Assembly (NCBI RefSeq): GCF_002845275.2
Contig: NZ_CP088149.1
Location: 4,894,501-4,958,500, forward strand
From: Pseudomonas sp. S06B 330
GTDB taxonomy: Bacteria > Pseudomonadota > Gammaproteobacteria > Pseudomonadales > Pseudomonadaceae
Direction of reading: 5' to 3'
DNA: 64,000 nucleotides
Shown here: in pieces, positions 27,953 to 37,008 of the stretch
How positions within the stretch are numbered: position 1 is the stretch's first letter
Layout: the number at the start of each line of letters is the position of its first letter
Translations under genes and position numbers: made by a program
The notes under the pieces: generated by a model
The model's database searches: none
Told to the model about the DNA's origin: nothing
The model's input: only the letters and a program-made list of their open reading frames with translations

Positions 27953-28855
27953 ATGCTCGGATTTCTACCCGCGCCACTACGCGGGGTCATTGCCTCGCTG
28001 CTGCTGGGGCTCAACACCATTGTCTGCTGCACGCCGTTGTTCATTGTCAGCCTGTTCAAGCTGTGCTTGCCGTTCACCGCAGCGCAGCGCATCACCGACG
28101 AGCTGATGCGCCTTATCCATGAAGCCTGGATCAGCAATAACAACGCCTGGATCAACCTGTTGGGCAAGGCACGCTGGCAAGTCGACGGCCTGGCCGGGCT
28201 GGACTACCAGCACAGCTACTTGATCACCAGCAATCATCAGAGCTGGGTAGACATCCTGGTGCTGCAGTACGTGCTCAACCGCCGTATTCGGCCGCTGAAG
28301 TTCTTTCTCAAGCAAGTGCTGATCTGGGTGCCGGTGATTGGCCTGGCCTGGTGGGCGCTGGGCTTCCCGTTCATGAAGCGCTACTCCAAGGCCTACTTGG
28401 CCAAACACCCGGAAAAGGCCGGCAAGGACCTGGAAACCACGCGCCGCACCTGCGCCAAGTTTCGCGGTAAGCCGACGGCGATTTTCAACTTTGCCGAAGG
28501 CACCCGCTTCACCCCGGCCAAGCATCGCCAGCAGCAGTCGCCATACAAGCACCTGCTCAAACCCAAGGCGGGCGGCATTGCCTTTGTCCTCGATGCCATG
28601 GGCGAGCAGCTGCAGTCGATCATCAACGTCACCCTTCATTACCCAGAAGGTGCACCGGGGTTCTGGGACCTGCTGTGCGGACGGGTGAAACACTTCGTCG
28701 TGCAGCTTGAAGAACTGCCGATCCCGCAGGAATTCCTTGGTAAAAACTATGACCAGGATGAGGCCTATCGCCTGGCCTTTCAGCAATGGATCAACCAGCT
28801 GTGGCAAGACAAGGATGCCCTGCTCGAACGCCTGCACCACGCGCCTTCCGCCTGA
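27953..28855 (+). CDS. 1-acylglycerol-3-phosphate acyltransferase-like protein (YihG/PlsC type)
   Basis: 300 residues. One or two N-terminal hydrophobic segments (IASLLLGLNTIVCCTPLFIVSLF) anchor it to the membrane. The acyltransferase HX4D box is in SNHQSWVDI near 93 and the EGTR box in FNFAEGTRF near 180. It resembles YihG, a lysophosphatidic acid acyltransferase of E. coli, so a role in phospholipid synthesis or remodelling is likely. It starts 2 bp after pta. A hairpin at 28872-28900 without a T-run follows. Confidence 0.88.
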   Translation: MLGFLPAPLRGVIASLLLGLNTIVCCTPLFIVSLFKLCLPFTAAQRITDELMRLIHEAWISNNNAWINLLGKARWQVDGLAGLDYQHSYLITSNHQSWVDILVLQYVLNRRIRPLKFFLKQVLIWVPVIGLAWWALGFPFMKRYSKAYLAKHPEKAGKDLETTRRTCAKFRGKPTAIFNFAEGTRFTPAKHRQQQSPYKHLLKPKAGGIAFVLDAMGEQLQSIINVTLHYPEGAPGFWDLLCGRVKHFVVQLEELPIPQEFLGKNYDQDEAYRLAFQQWINQLWQDKDALLERLHHAPSA

Positions 28856-28871
28856 TTGGCGTGAGGATGCA

Positions 28872-28900
28872 CCCAAGCGGGAAGTTTTCTTCCCCTTGGG
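28872..28900 (+). terminator. Hairpin after the pta operon
   Basis: CCCAAG and GGGAAG pair with CTTCCC and CTTGGG around TTTT, with one bulged C. No T-run follows, so termination is uncertain. Confidence 0.4.
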
Positions 28901-29024
28901 ACTGAGGCAGATCAACAGAAAATCGCCTTGCCCTCCACGAATCGCCTTCCAGCATCTATGCTCTCTCGCAGACGTTTCGCACCTGAAGCTTCTCTATATC
29001 TGCCATCACACGGAATGTAAGCCT

Positions 29025-29603
29025 ATGAAACCGCTGCGCACCCTGACCCACGCCATTGCCCTTGCTTCGCTCATGACTGCAGCCAGTTTCTCGGTGCATG
29101 CAGAAGATATTCTGATCAGTGGCACCGCACTTGAAGATGACGTGGTAACCAAAGTCCTGGCCATCGATATGGATAAGCGCCTGGTAACGGTTGAAGGCCC
29201 CAATAACACTCAGGTACCGATCCAGCTAACTGACAAGGCCAAGGCCCTGGGTAACTTGAAAGTCGGCGACCAAGTCAATGTGCACGTCACCCGCTCCGTA
29301 GCCACTGTGCTCGACACCACTGTCGGTGGCGAACCGGGTGCCAGCAAAGAAGCCGGCGTGATCCGTGCGACCAAAGACAACCCGAACCCGGGTGGCGAAG
29401 CGTTCCGCCAGATCAAGATCACGTCGAAGATCACCAAGGTTGACCTGAAAACTCACGAGGTCACCCTGCTGCCGCCAGAAGGCCCGCAGAAGGTGGTCAA
29501 GGTTGAAGATCCGGAACTGCAAGAGAAGATGAAAAACTTGAAGGTTGGCCAGACTGTCGACATGGTCTTTACCGATGTGCTGACCATTAAGACCCAGCAC
29601 TAA
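29025..29603 (+). CDS. Exported conserved hypothetical protein
   Basis: 192 residues starting with a signal peptide (TLTHAIALASLMTAASFSVHAED), so periplasmic. The rest is beta-rich and seems to hold two similar modules: VTKVLAIDMDKRLVTVEGPN...LTDKAKALGNLKVGDQVNV, and ITKVDLKTHEVTLLPPEG...LQEKMKNLKVGQTVDMVF. That internal duplication is seen directly. No catalytic motif is evident and I do not know its function. It stands alone between the pta operon and a REP doublet. Confidence 0.8.
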   Translation: MKPLRTLTHAIALASLMTAASFSVHAEDILISGTALEDDVVTKVLAIDMDKRLVTVEGPNNTQVPIQLTDKAKALGNLKVGDQVNVHVTRSVATVLDTTVGGEPGASKEAGVIRATKDNPNPGGEAFRQIKITSKITKVDLKTHEVTLLPPEGPQKVVKVEDPELQEKMKNLKVGQTVDMVFTDVLTIKTQH

Positions 29604-29611
29604 ACAGCTCC

Positions 29612-29725
29612 GTAGCCGCTGCCGCCAGGCTGCGATCGGGCGTGAAACGGCCGTCATGCAGGCCCCTCTTGGTGACTGGATGACGACTGCTGCGCAGCCG
29701 ATCGCAGCCTGGCGGCAGCGGCTAC
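29612..29725. repeat. REP doublet (REPIN) copy A
   Basis: A 28-base sequence starting GTAGCCGCTGCCGCC (29612-29639) is exactly repeated in reverse at 29698-29725, with 58 bp between. A second, slightly diverged copy is at 49095-49208, similar also in the spacer. Confidence 0.9.
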
Positions 29726-29739
29726 AGCTCAGCGCAGTA

Positions 29740-30005
29740 TCAACTTATCCCACGGCTCTCCAGCCCATCTAGCAAGGCATCAATCAGCCCCTTGGCCAGT
29801 TCCATCGAGTGCAAGGTCGACTGGACAAAGCCTCGCCCGGGCTCGCGCACTTCAGATAGAGCGCCGCATGCACCAAAGCACCTTCGACATTGACCCCAGC
29901 ACACACGGCAAATAACGGCGGATGCCCGACATCGCAGATGTCCGAAGGGGGTTTCTGTGGTTTCGAGCAGGTGGAATTCGGGTGGGTCGGGAACGATTTT
30001 TTCAT
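29740..30005 (-). pseudogene. Frameshifted DUF3077-type small protein gene
   Basis: A good AAGGAG precedes an ATG at 30005, but no frame runs through. The pieces of a DUF3077-type protein lie in two frames: KIVPDPPEFHLLETTETPFG (frame A, needing one extra A after the start), then ICDVGHPPLFAVCAGVNVEGAL with VHAALYLKCA (frame B), then STLHSMELAKGLIDALLDGL (frame A) to the stop. Three shifts are thus needed. It is either a decayed gene or the product of sequencing errors in a short stretch. In P. putida such 90-100-residue proteins are common and of unknown function. A TCGCTAA/TTAGCGA hairpin is 100 bp upstream. Confidence 0.65.
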
Positions 30006-30106
30006 GGTGAAGCTCCTTTTGAAATGGAGCCACCACCGAATCGTCGCCAAATGAATGGGTGGCGGCTGTACGCGGGTTGGCGAACCGAGACAAAAGGAAA
30101 ACCCGA

Positions 30107-30124
30107 TCGCTAATTTGTTAGCGA
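30107..30124. promoter_or_regulatory. Small inverted repeat upstream of the DUF3077-type gene
   Basis: TCGCTAA-N4-TTAGCGA, exact 7-base arms. Such repeats seem to precede several P. putida genes of this small family, from memory. Confidence 0.35.
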
Positions 30125-30237
30125 CCCAGTGAGCCTAGTGGCGTATTTCCCCCGGAGCAATCATATGCAGGGCGACAGACTTCGTAGGGTATGTCCTAGG
30201 ACCTGCGTAACACCAGTGCGGGGCAAAATCCGGGCAC

Positions 30238-30266
30238 AAAAAAAGGGGAGCCTAGCTCCCCTTTTT
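30238..30266. terminator. Intrinsic terminator after the OmpA-like lipoprotein gene
   Basis: GGGGAGC / GCTCCCC stem with CTA loop flanked by A-run and T-run, 16 bp past the stop. Confidence 0.88.
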
Positions 30267-30281
30267 CACATCGGCAGAAAC

Positions 30282-30977
30282 TTACTGGTACTGCTGACCA
30301 GGAATCGGCTTGAGGTTGACCTCTACCCGACGGTTCTGCGCACGGCCGTTGGCGTCGCCGTTGCTGGCAATCGGCTGGTCCGGGCCCAAGCCACGGGCGC
30401 TGACGCGGCTGGCGTCGACACCTTGTGAGGTCAGGTAGCTGACCACCGACTGCGCACGACGCTGAGACAGGTCCATGTTGTGCTGGCGGCTGCCAGTGCT
30501 GTCAGTGAAGCCGACCACTTCAATGGTGTTCTGGTTGTACTGCTTGAACGAGTTGGCCAGGTTGTTCAGCGGCGAGTAGAAACTTGGGGCGATATTCGCC
30601 GAATCGGTTGCGAAGGTGATATTGCCCGGCATGATCAGCTTGATCTGATCACCTTGGCGCTGAACTTCAACACCGGTGTTGGCCATGCTGGCACGCAGCG
30701 CGGCTTCTTGTTTGTCGGCGTAGTAGCCGTAACCGGCAGCAGCGGCGCCCACAGCGGCAGCGCCGATCAGCGCACCTTTGCCACGGTTGTCGTGATCGAT
30801 GGCAGCACCTGCAATCGCACCGGCCAACGCACCCAGACCGCCATACTTGGCGGTTTTGCTCATCCCGGTGGAGCCTTGTTGCGCCTGACCCTGGCTGTCG
30901 TACGGATTCTGGTTGGCGCAACCGGACATCAGTGCGGCAACGGTAGCGACGATAATCAAACGACGCATGGTGAACAT
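30282..30977 (-). CDS. OmpA-family outer-membrane lipoprotein (YiaD-like)
   Basis: 231 residues. Signal peptide with lipobox LMSGC, then a glycine/alanine-rich stretch (~40-85, GALAGAIAGAAIDHDN) of glycine-zipper type, and a C-terminal OmpA domain (~115-225) with the peptidoglycan-binding NQNTIEVVGFTDSTGSRQHN and LSQRRAQSVVSYL motifs and the final RRVEV. It anchors the outer membrane to peptidoglycan. GGAG lies seven bases before the ATG at 30977, which is preferred over a TTG six bases upstream. Good terminator behind it. Confidence 0.92.
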   Translation of the reverse strand: MFTMRRLIIVATVAALMSGCANQNPYDSQGQAQQGSTGMSKTAKYGGLGALAGAIAGAAIDHDNRGKGALIGAAAVGAAAAGYGYYADKQEAALRASMANTGVEVQRQGDQIKLIMPGNITFATDSANIAPSFYSPLNNLANSFKQYNQNTIEVVGFTDSTGSRQHNMDLSQRRAQSVVSYLTSQGVDASRVSARGLGPDQPIASNGDANGRAQNRRVEVNLKPIPGQQYQ

Positions 30978-31073
30978 TGACAAGCTCCTACTGTAATTCG
31001 AAAGTACAGGCGACCGTTTTGCGGTTCTGTGCCAGCCTTGGAGTGCAAAAGGTCAAAAAAATTCCCTGAAAAA

Positions 31074-31718
31074 TCAGGCGCGCACAAAAGGATTCTGGCG
31101 CATCTCATCACCCAGCCGCGTATCCGGGCCATGGCCGGTGACCACCGTGGCGTCCTCATCCAGGCTGTACAGGCGCTGCTTGATCGAGCGAACGATGGTC
31201 GCTTGGTCCCCTCCCCACAAGTCTGTGCGCCCAATGCCGCGGCGAAACAGGGTGTCGCCAGCAATCAGCAGCTTGGCTTCGGCAAACCAGAAACTCATCG
31301 AGCCTGGGGTGTGCCCAGGGGTATGCAGCGCCACACCGCATCCGCAGGCCAGCTCTTCATCATCGGCCAACCAGCGGTCTGGCGACGGCACCGGGGTATA
31401 GGGTACGCCGAACATCTGGCATTGCATTTCCAGGTTGTCCCAGAGGAACTGGTCGTCTTTGTGCAGGTGCAAGGTGGCGCCGGTCTTTTCCTTCAATTGC
31501 CCGGAGGCGAGAAAGTGATCCAGGTGTGCATGGGTATGGATGATGCTCACTACCTTCAGGCCATGGGCATCCAGACGGGCCAGGATCTGCTCATGGTTAC
31601 CGCCCGGATCGACGACGATGGCTTTCTTGCTGATCGGGTCGCCAATAATGGTGCAGTTGCACTGCAAAGGGCCGACGGGGAAGGTTTCTCGTATTAGCGC
31701 GGGCTTTGCGGCTTCCAT
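31074..31718 (-). CDS. MBL-fold metallo-hydrolase (glyoxalase II-like)
   Basis: 214 residues of the beta-lactamase fold. Metal motif THAHLDH near 63-69, then HTPGHTPGS, LIAGDTLFRRGIGRTDL and a final VTGHGPDT. This is the YcbL-like branch of glyoxalase II enzymes, thioesterases that often act on S-lactoylglutathione or related thioesters; substrate not certain. AGGA precedes the ATG at 31718 by a normal distance; the open frame up to 32006 would run into the next gene's end and is rejected. Confidence 0.9.
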   Translation of the reverse strand: MEAAKPALIRETFPVGPLQCNCTIIGDPISKKAIVVDPGGNHEQILARLDAHGLKVVSIIHTHAHLDHFLASGQLKEKTGATLHLHKDDQFLWDNLEMQCQMFGVPYTPVPSPDRWLADDEELACGCGVALHTPGHTPGSMSFWFAEAKLLIAGDTLFRRGIGRTDLWGGDQATIVRSIKQRLYSLDEDATVVTGHGPDTRLGDEMRQNPFVRA

Positions 31719-31788
31719 GGGTGTTCCTGTAAAGTTAATGGCACATTTTTGGCACAGTGCGAAAAGTGAAGGGGGCGCACAGGGAGCA

Positions 31789-32625
31789 TCATGGCGCAGG
31801 AGCCGTTGGCGAATTAGGCTCAGTGTAAAAATAAAGCCCGATGGTGATGCGCTGACGCGGATCAAGGCTGGATAAATCACGCTTTTCCAGATCAGCGGCA
31901 AGCCGACTGAACGCCAGCAACGTCTCCATGCCTTCACTGGCCACTGCCTCGCGTAGGGCCTCGACACTGGCCGGTGCCAGAGCGTCATAGTGCACGCTGC
32001 GTTCAAAGTAGGGCCGGCCTTCGCTGGTCAGGTTATGCACCGCAGCGCTGGCATGATCGTGCAGGTTATGGCCCAGATAGGCCGCTTTCTCATCGAAGCC
32101 CTTCTGCGGCAAAAAGGCCTGGGCTTCAAGGTGTACACAGTCCTGTTCATCAACACGCACGACGCCCAGGCGCAACCATTCGTCGAGCACCACCCGCGCG
32201 CGGATGTCCGTGCTGACCTTGGCCACCAGGGCATCAAAAGAAGCCTCGCCGCCAGCACTCGCCAGGCGTGGCAGGGCTAAGGCCTGGCCAACGCGCTTGC
32301 AGAAGGGGCGGCTGTTGGTCCAGACAGTGACCAACTGCGCCCCCAAGGTGATGTTTTCTGGCAGCGCCGCAGGCGTGGCGTCGCTGTCATGACGCAGACG
32401 CCGGACGTCTTTGCGATGCACACCGGTGAGCAAGCTGATGCGGCTGTCACTCGACGGTTTGTCGTCCAGGCGGAATTCACGATCAGCGACGTCGACGAAC
32501 ACGTCCTTGAGCAGATCGACGAACACCGTGTAGGTGATGCCCTTACGCAACATCAACCGCACCAATGGGCGCATGACCCGGCGCAGCGCGTTTAACAACG
32601 AGGGAGGGAGCGTGGGCGATTGCAT
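31789..32625 (-). CDS. DUF6502 family protein
   Basis: 278 residues, soluble. The start ALRRVMRPLVRLMLRKGITYTVFVDLLKDVFV, the helix-turn-helix-like SRISLLTGVHRKDVRRLR, and a mid TLGAQLVTVWTN are typical of the DUF6502 family of proteobacteria. The HTH-like segment suggests DNA or RNA binding but the function is not known to me. AAGGAA lies eight bases before the ATG. Two hairpins separate it from the small exported-peptide gene upstream. Confidence 0.82.
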   Translation of the reverse strand: MQSPTLPPSLLNALRRVMRPLVRLMLRKGITYTVFVDLLKDVFVDVADREFRLDDKPSSDSRISLLTGVHRKDVRRLRHDSDATPAALPENITLGAQLVTVWTNSRPFCKRVGQALALPRLASAGGEASFDALVAKVSTDIRARVVLDEWLRLGVVRVDEQDCVHLEAQAFLPQKGFDEKAAYLGHNLHDHASAAVHNLTSEGRPYFERSVHYDALAPASVEALREAVASEGMETLLAFSRLAADLEKRDLSSLDPRQRITIGLYFYTEPNSPTAPAP

Positions 32626-32675
32626 TCAACAGGTTCCTTACCAGAGGCCCTCAGTATAGCGGCGCGGGAAAAATT

Positions 32676-32739
32676 CCCATGCGCTGCATGGGTGGAATCA
32701 ACGCCCATACAAAACCTCGCCTTATGGGTCTTGTATGGG
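32676..32739. terminator. Two consecutive hairpins upstream of the DUF6502 gene
   Basis: CCCATGC-gct-GCATGGG (32676-32692) and CCCATACAA / TTGTATGGG (arms 32704-32712 and 32731-32739), both with exact stems. They follow the small Gly-rich gene and may end its transcript; neither has a T-run on that strand. Confidence 0.45.
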
Positions 32740-32755
32740 ATTCCGTCGCTGTCAT

Positions 32756-32968
32756 TCAGCTCCTGCCGTTATCGTCACCCGGTTCGCCGCCGACGTGGTT
32801 ACCGTGGCCACCGCCGCCACCGCCATGGCCGCCGCCCCCCCCGCCATCTTTGGCGTAGGCACTGAAACTGTCGGAAATAGAATCGGGGACCAACACGATT
32901 GTGGCCGATAGCACGCCTGCTATGGCTATCGCCAATAGCGCTTTGTTGAACAGCCTATGAGGCTGCAT
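32756..32968 (-). CDS. Small exported Gly/His-rich protein
   Basis: 70 residues. A hydrophobic segment (KALLAIAIAGVLSATIVLV) acts as signal peptide or anchor. The tail is low complexity: after AKDGGGGGGHGGGGGGHGNH come acidic residues. Glycine/histidine tails like this can bind metal, but nothing confirms it here. AGGAGA lies six bases before the ATG. A long tract of GGC/GGT-like codons raises the chance of length variation between strains. Known to me only as hypothetical proteins of pseudomonads. Confidence 0.6.
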   Translation of the reverse strand: MQPHRLFNKALLAIAIAGVLSATIVLVPDSISDSFSAYAKDGGGGGGHGGGGGGHGNHVGGEPGDDNGRS

Positions 32969-34296
<1,328 letters not shown>

Positions 34297-34305
34297 GGCC
34301 GTAGC

Positions 34306-34332
34306 CAGCTGCCGCCCACAAGGTGGCAGCTG
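34306..34332 (+). promoter_or_regulatory. Hairpin between dctP and dctQ
   Basis: CAGCTGCCGCC / GGTGGCAGCTG pair over 11 bp (one G-U) with a 5-base loop, 9 bp after dctP. No T-run; likely an mRNA 3' stabiliser or attenuator. Confidence 0.55.
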
Positions 34333-34358
34333 TGACCGTCAAGCATCGGAGAATTCGC

Positions 34359-34991
34359 ATGAATGCCTTACGGCGTATCTGGGAACACTTCGAGGAGGGC
34401 TTTATCGTCTTCCTCCTGGCCGCCATGACCCTGGTGACCTTCGTCTACGTCATCCTCAACAACCTCTACACCTTGTTCTACAGCCTGGCTGAGCGCTGGG
34501 TCGGTGCCGCAGACCTGCTCAATGGCATCGGTGACCATGTAATGGACGCCGCCCAATCAATGACCTGGAGCAACGCCCTGACCAAGGCACTGTTCGGCTG
34601 GCTGATCTTTTTCGGCTTGGCCTATGGCGTACGGGTAGCCGGACACATAGGTGTCGATGCTCTGGTGAAGTTGGCGAGCAAGCCTACTCAGCGCTGGCTT
34701 GGTCTGCTTGCCTGCCTGTGTTGCCTGGGCTATGCAGGCCTGCTGAGCATCGCCAGTTTCGAGTGGATTCAAACCCTGTTCAGCGCCGGTATTGGCGCCG
34801 AGGACCTGGGCCACTTCGGCATCATGCAATGGCAGGTCGGTCTGATCGTGCCGCTGGGCTTTGCCTTGGTGTTCATCCGCTTCGCTGAGATCTTCGTGCG
34901 CATTCTCCGTCACCGTCAGACCGGCCTCGGCCTGGCCGACGAAGCGGCTGATGCCCTAAAACTGACCGAACAGGAGGACGATAAAAAATGA
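34359..34991 (+). CDS. dctQ: TRAP transporter small permease DctQ
   Basis: 210 residues with four hydrophobic segments (~15-40, ~75-100, ~110-130, ~150-175), as in DctQ subunits. It carries an extra loop between TM1 and TM2 (SLAERWVGAADLLNGIGDH) and a hydrophilic C-terminus. ATG 34359 follows CGGAGA; the frame open to 34323 begins within the hairpin. Overlaps dctM by 4 bp (ATGA-type). Confidence 0.9.
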   Translation: MNALRRIWEHFEEGFIVFLLAAMTLVTFVYVILNNLYTLFYSLAERWVGAADLLNGIGDHVMDAAQSMTWSNALTKALFGWLIFFGLAYGVRVAGHIGVDALVKLASKPTQRWLGLLACLCCLGYAGLLSIASFEWIQTLFSAGIGAEDLGHFGIMQWQVGLIVPLGFALVFIRFAEIFVRILRHRQTGLGLADEAADALKLTEQEDDKK

Positions 34992-36268
34992 CCATTCTCT
35001 TCCTGTTCGTCACTCTGTTCGCGCTGATGTTCATCGGCGTACCCATTGCCATTTCTTTGGGCCTCTCCGGGTCGCTGACCATCATGCTGTTCAGCCAGGA
35101 CTCGGTACGCTCGCTAGCTATCAAGTTGTTCGAAACATCGGAACACTACACCCTGCTGGCGATTCCGTTCTTCCTTTTGGCCGGCGCGTTCATGACCACG
35201 GGTGGGGTGGCAAAGCGCTTGATCGATTTTGCCAACACCTGCGTGGGGCATATTCGCGGCGGGTTGGCGATTGCCGCAGTGCTGGCGTGCGTACTGTTTG
35301 CCGCGCTCTCGGGCTCCAGCCCGGCGACGGTGGCGGCAGTGGGCTCGATTGCGATTGCCGGAATGGTTCGCTCCGGTTATCCACAAGCCTTCGGCGCCGG
35401 CATCATCTGCAACGCCGGGACCTTGGGTATCCTCATTCCGCCGTCAATCGTGATGGTGGTGTACGCCGCGGCCACTGAAACGTCAGTGGGCAAGCTGTTC
35501 ATGGCCGGCGTGGTACCAGGTCTGATGCTGGGTCTGATCCTTATGATCGCCATCTACATCGTGGCGGTGAAGAAGAACCTGCCCGCCCTGCCACGGGCCA
35601 CCTTCAAGGAATGGCTGACGGCCGCGCGCAAGGCTGTCTGGGGCTTGCTGTTGATGGTGATAATCCTCGGCGGTATCTACAGCGGCATGTTCACGCCGAC
35701 CGAGGCCGCAGCAGTGGCCGCGGTGTACTCGGCCTTCATTGCCCTGTTCGTGTATAAGGACATGAGCTTCATCGAGGCACCCAAAGTGCTGCTGGAGTCG
35801 GCCAAGCTGAGCATCATGCTGATGTTCATCATCGCCAATGCCATGCTGTTTGCCCATGTGCTGACCACCGAACAACTGCCGCAGCAGATCACCGCTTGGG
35901 TGATCGATGCCGGGCTCACACCGGTGACCTTCCTGCTGGTGGTGAACATTGTCTTGCTGATAGCCGGTGCATTCATGGAGCCTTCGGCAATCATCCTGAT
36001 TCTGGCACCGATCCTGTTCCCCATTGCCATGAAGCTGGGCATCGACCCGATCCACCTGGGCATCATCATGGTGGTCAACCTGGAGATCGGCCTGATCACC
36101 CCGCCAGTGGGCTTGAACCTGTTTGTCACCTCGGCGGTGACCGGCATGCCACTAACCGCAACAGTCCGCGCAGCCATGCCGTGGTTGACGCTGCTGGTGC
36201 TGTTCCTGATCCTCGTCACCTATGTACCGTGGATCTCGTTGGTACTGCCTAATTTGTTGGGAATGTAG
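34988..36268 (+). CDS. dctM: TRAP transporter large permease DctM
   Basis: 426 residues, about 12 membrane helices; the sodium-coupled translocation subunit. Landmarks include FLFVTLFALMFIGVPIAISL, the AALSGSSPATVAAVGSIAI pore region, and GVVMVV-type VVNLEIGLITPPVGLNLFV. Length is usual. Translation coupling with dctQ is implied by the overlap. No two-component dctBD genes are near; the kinase-regulator pair downstream lies on the other strand and is of a different kind. Confidence 0.95.
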   Translation: MTILFLFVTLFALMFIGVPIAISLGLSGSLTIMLFSQDSVRSLAIKLFETSEHYTLLAIPFFLLAGAFMTTGGVAKRLIDFANTCVGHIRGGLAIAAVLACVLFAALSGSSPATVAAVGSIAIAGMVRSGYPQAFGAGIICNAGTLGILIPPSIVMVVYAAATETSVGKLFMAGVVPGLMLGLILMIAIYIVAVKKNLPALPRATFKEWLTAARKAVWGLLLMVIILGGIYSGMFTPTEAAAVAAVYSAFIALFVYKDMSFIEAPKVLLESAKLSIMLMFIIANAMLFAHVLTTEQLPQQITAWVIDAGLTPVTFLLVVNIVLLIAGAFMEPSAIILILAPILFPIAMKLGIDPIHLGIIMVVNLEIGLITPPVGLNLFVTSAVTGMPLTATVRAAMPWLTLLVLFLILVTYVPWISLVLPNLLGM

Positions 36269-36315
36269 ACAGGGGCAACGGTTGGCTCCATCGGGGGAGC
36301 CGACCGTTGTCGCCA

Positions 36316-37008
36316 TTACGGCAAATACAACCTGAACAATCCGCCCCCCAACGCCCCGCCATTGGCAATTTCAATCCGCCCCTTGACCCCATTGCGCTCA
36401 TGCAAGGCGGCAATCCGCGCCGCAAAGTACAAGCCCAGCCCGGTGCTGCCACTCCGTGCATCAATGCCCTGCACGTAGTCGTGTTGACGCTCGAGCATTC
36501 GCGCCGGAAATCCCGGACCGTCGTCGTTTATGCTCAGCAGCAGCTGATCATCTTCGTCGCTGACCGTGATCAGCAGGGTGTGCCCTGCGTAGCGGATGGC
36601 ATTGTTGAGGATGTTGGCGACCACCGAGCTAACCAGCTCGCGGTCAAAAAATCCCAGGGGGCTGGCGGTCTCGATACGCCAACTGGCGAGGATGTCACGG
36701 TGTTGAAGCAGGTTCTGCTGAGCCGCCAGCTGAGCTTCGATGAAGTCGTCCAGCTCGTGGTAATCCGGGCACATGGGCAGTTGGTTGACACCCAATTTGT
36801 ACAGCCCCAGCAACTGCACCAGCATGCCGTTGAGATGGGTGAATTCGTGCTCTATCACTCCTTGCTCACTGCCGCTGCGCTGGGCCTCTGGCAGGCGTGC
36901 CAGCCACTGGCCATGGGCTTGAGTCAGGGCTGACAGGGAGTTTTTCATATCGTGTACGGTGGAAGCGATCACCGTCGAGAAATCCAGCCCCTGATTGTCC
37001 TGGTTCAT
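36316..37008 (-). CDS. Soluble sensor-less histidine kinase
   Basis: 230 residues. The phospho-acceptor His19 sits in the H-box VHDMKNSL; an N-box (VANILNNAIRYAG), G1 (DDGPGFP) and G2 (GSTGLGLYF) of the ATP domain follow. There is no transmembrane segment and no room for a sensor domain, so the signal must arrive through partners. The gene begins inside the stop of the receiver-TPR gene (ATGA overlap), so the two are co-translated and the receiver is the likely partner. Confidence 0.88.
   Translation of the reverse strand: MNQDNQGLDFSTVIASTVHDMKNSLSALTQAHGQWLARLPEAQRSGSEQGVIEHEFTHLNGMLVQLLGLYKLGVNQLPMCPDYHELDDFIEAQLAAQQNLLQHRDILASWRIETASPLGFFDRELVSSVVANILNNAIRYAGHTLLITVSDEDDQLLLSINDDGPGFPARMLERQHDYVQGIDARSGSTGLGLYFAARIAALHERNGVKGRIEIANGGALGGGLFRLYLP

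Noticed and set aside
30193..30202. GTCCTAGGAC palindrome near the OmpA-like terminator
   Set aside because: Ten bases only, no relation to a start site; probably chance.
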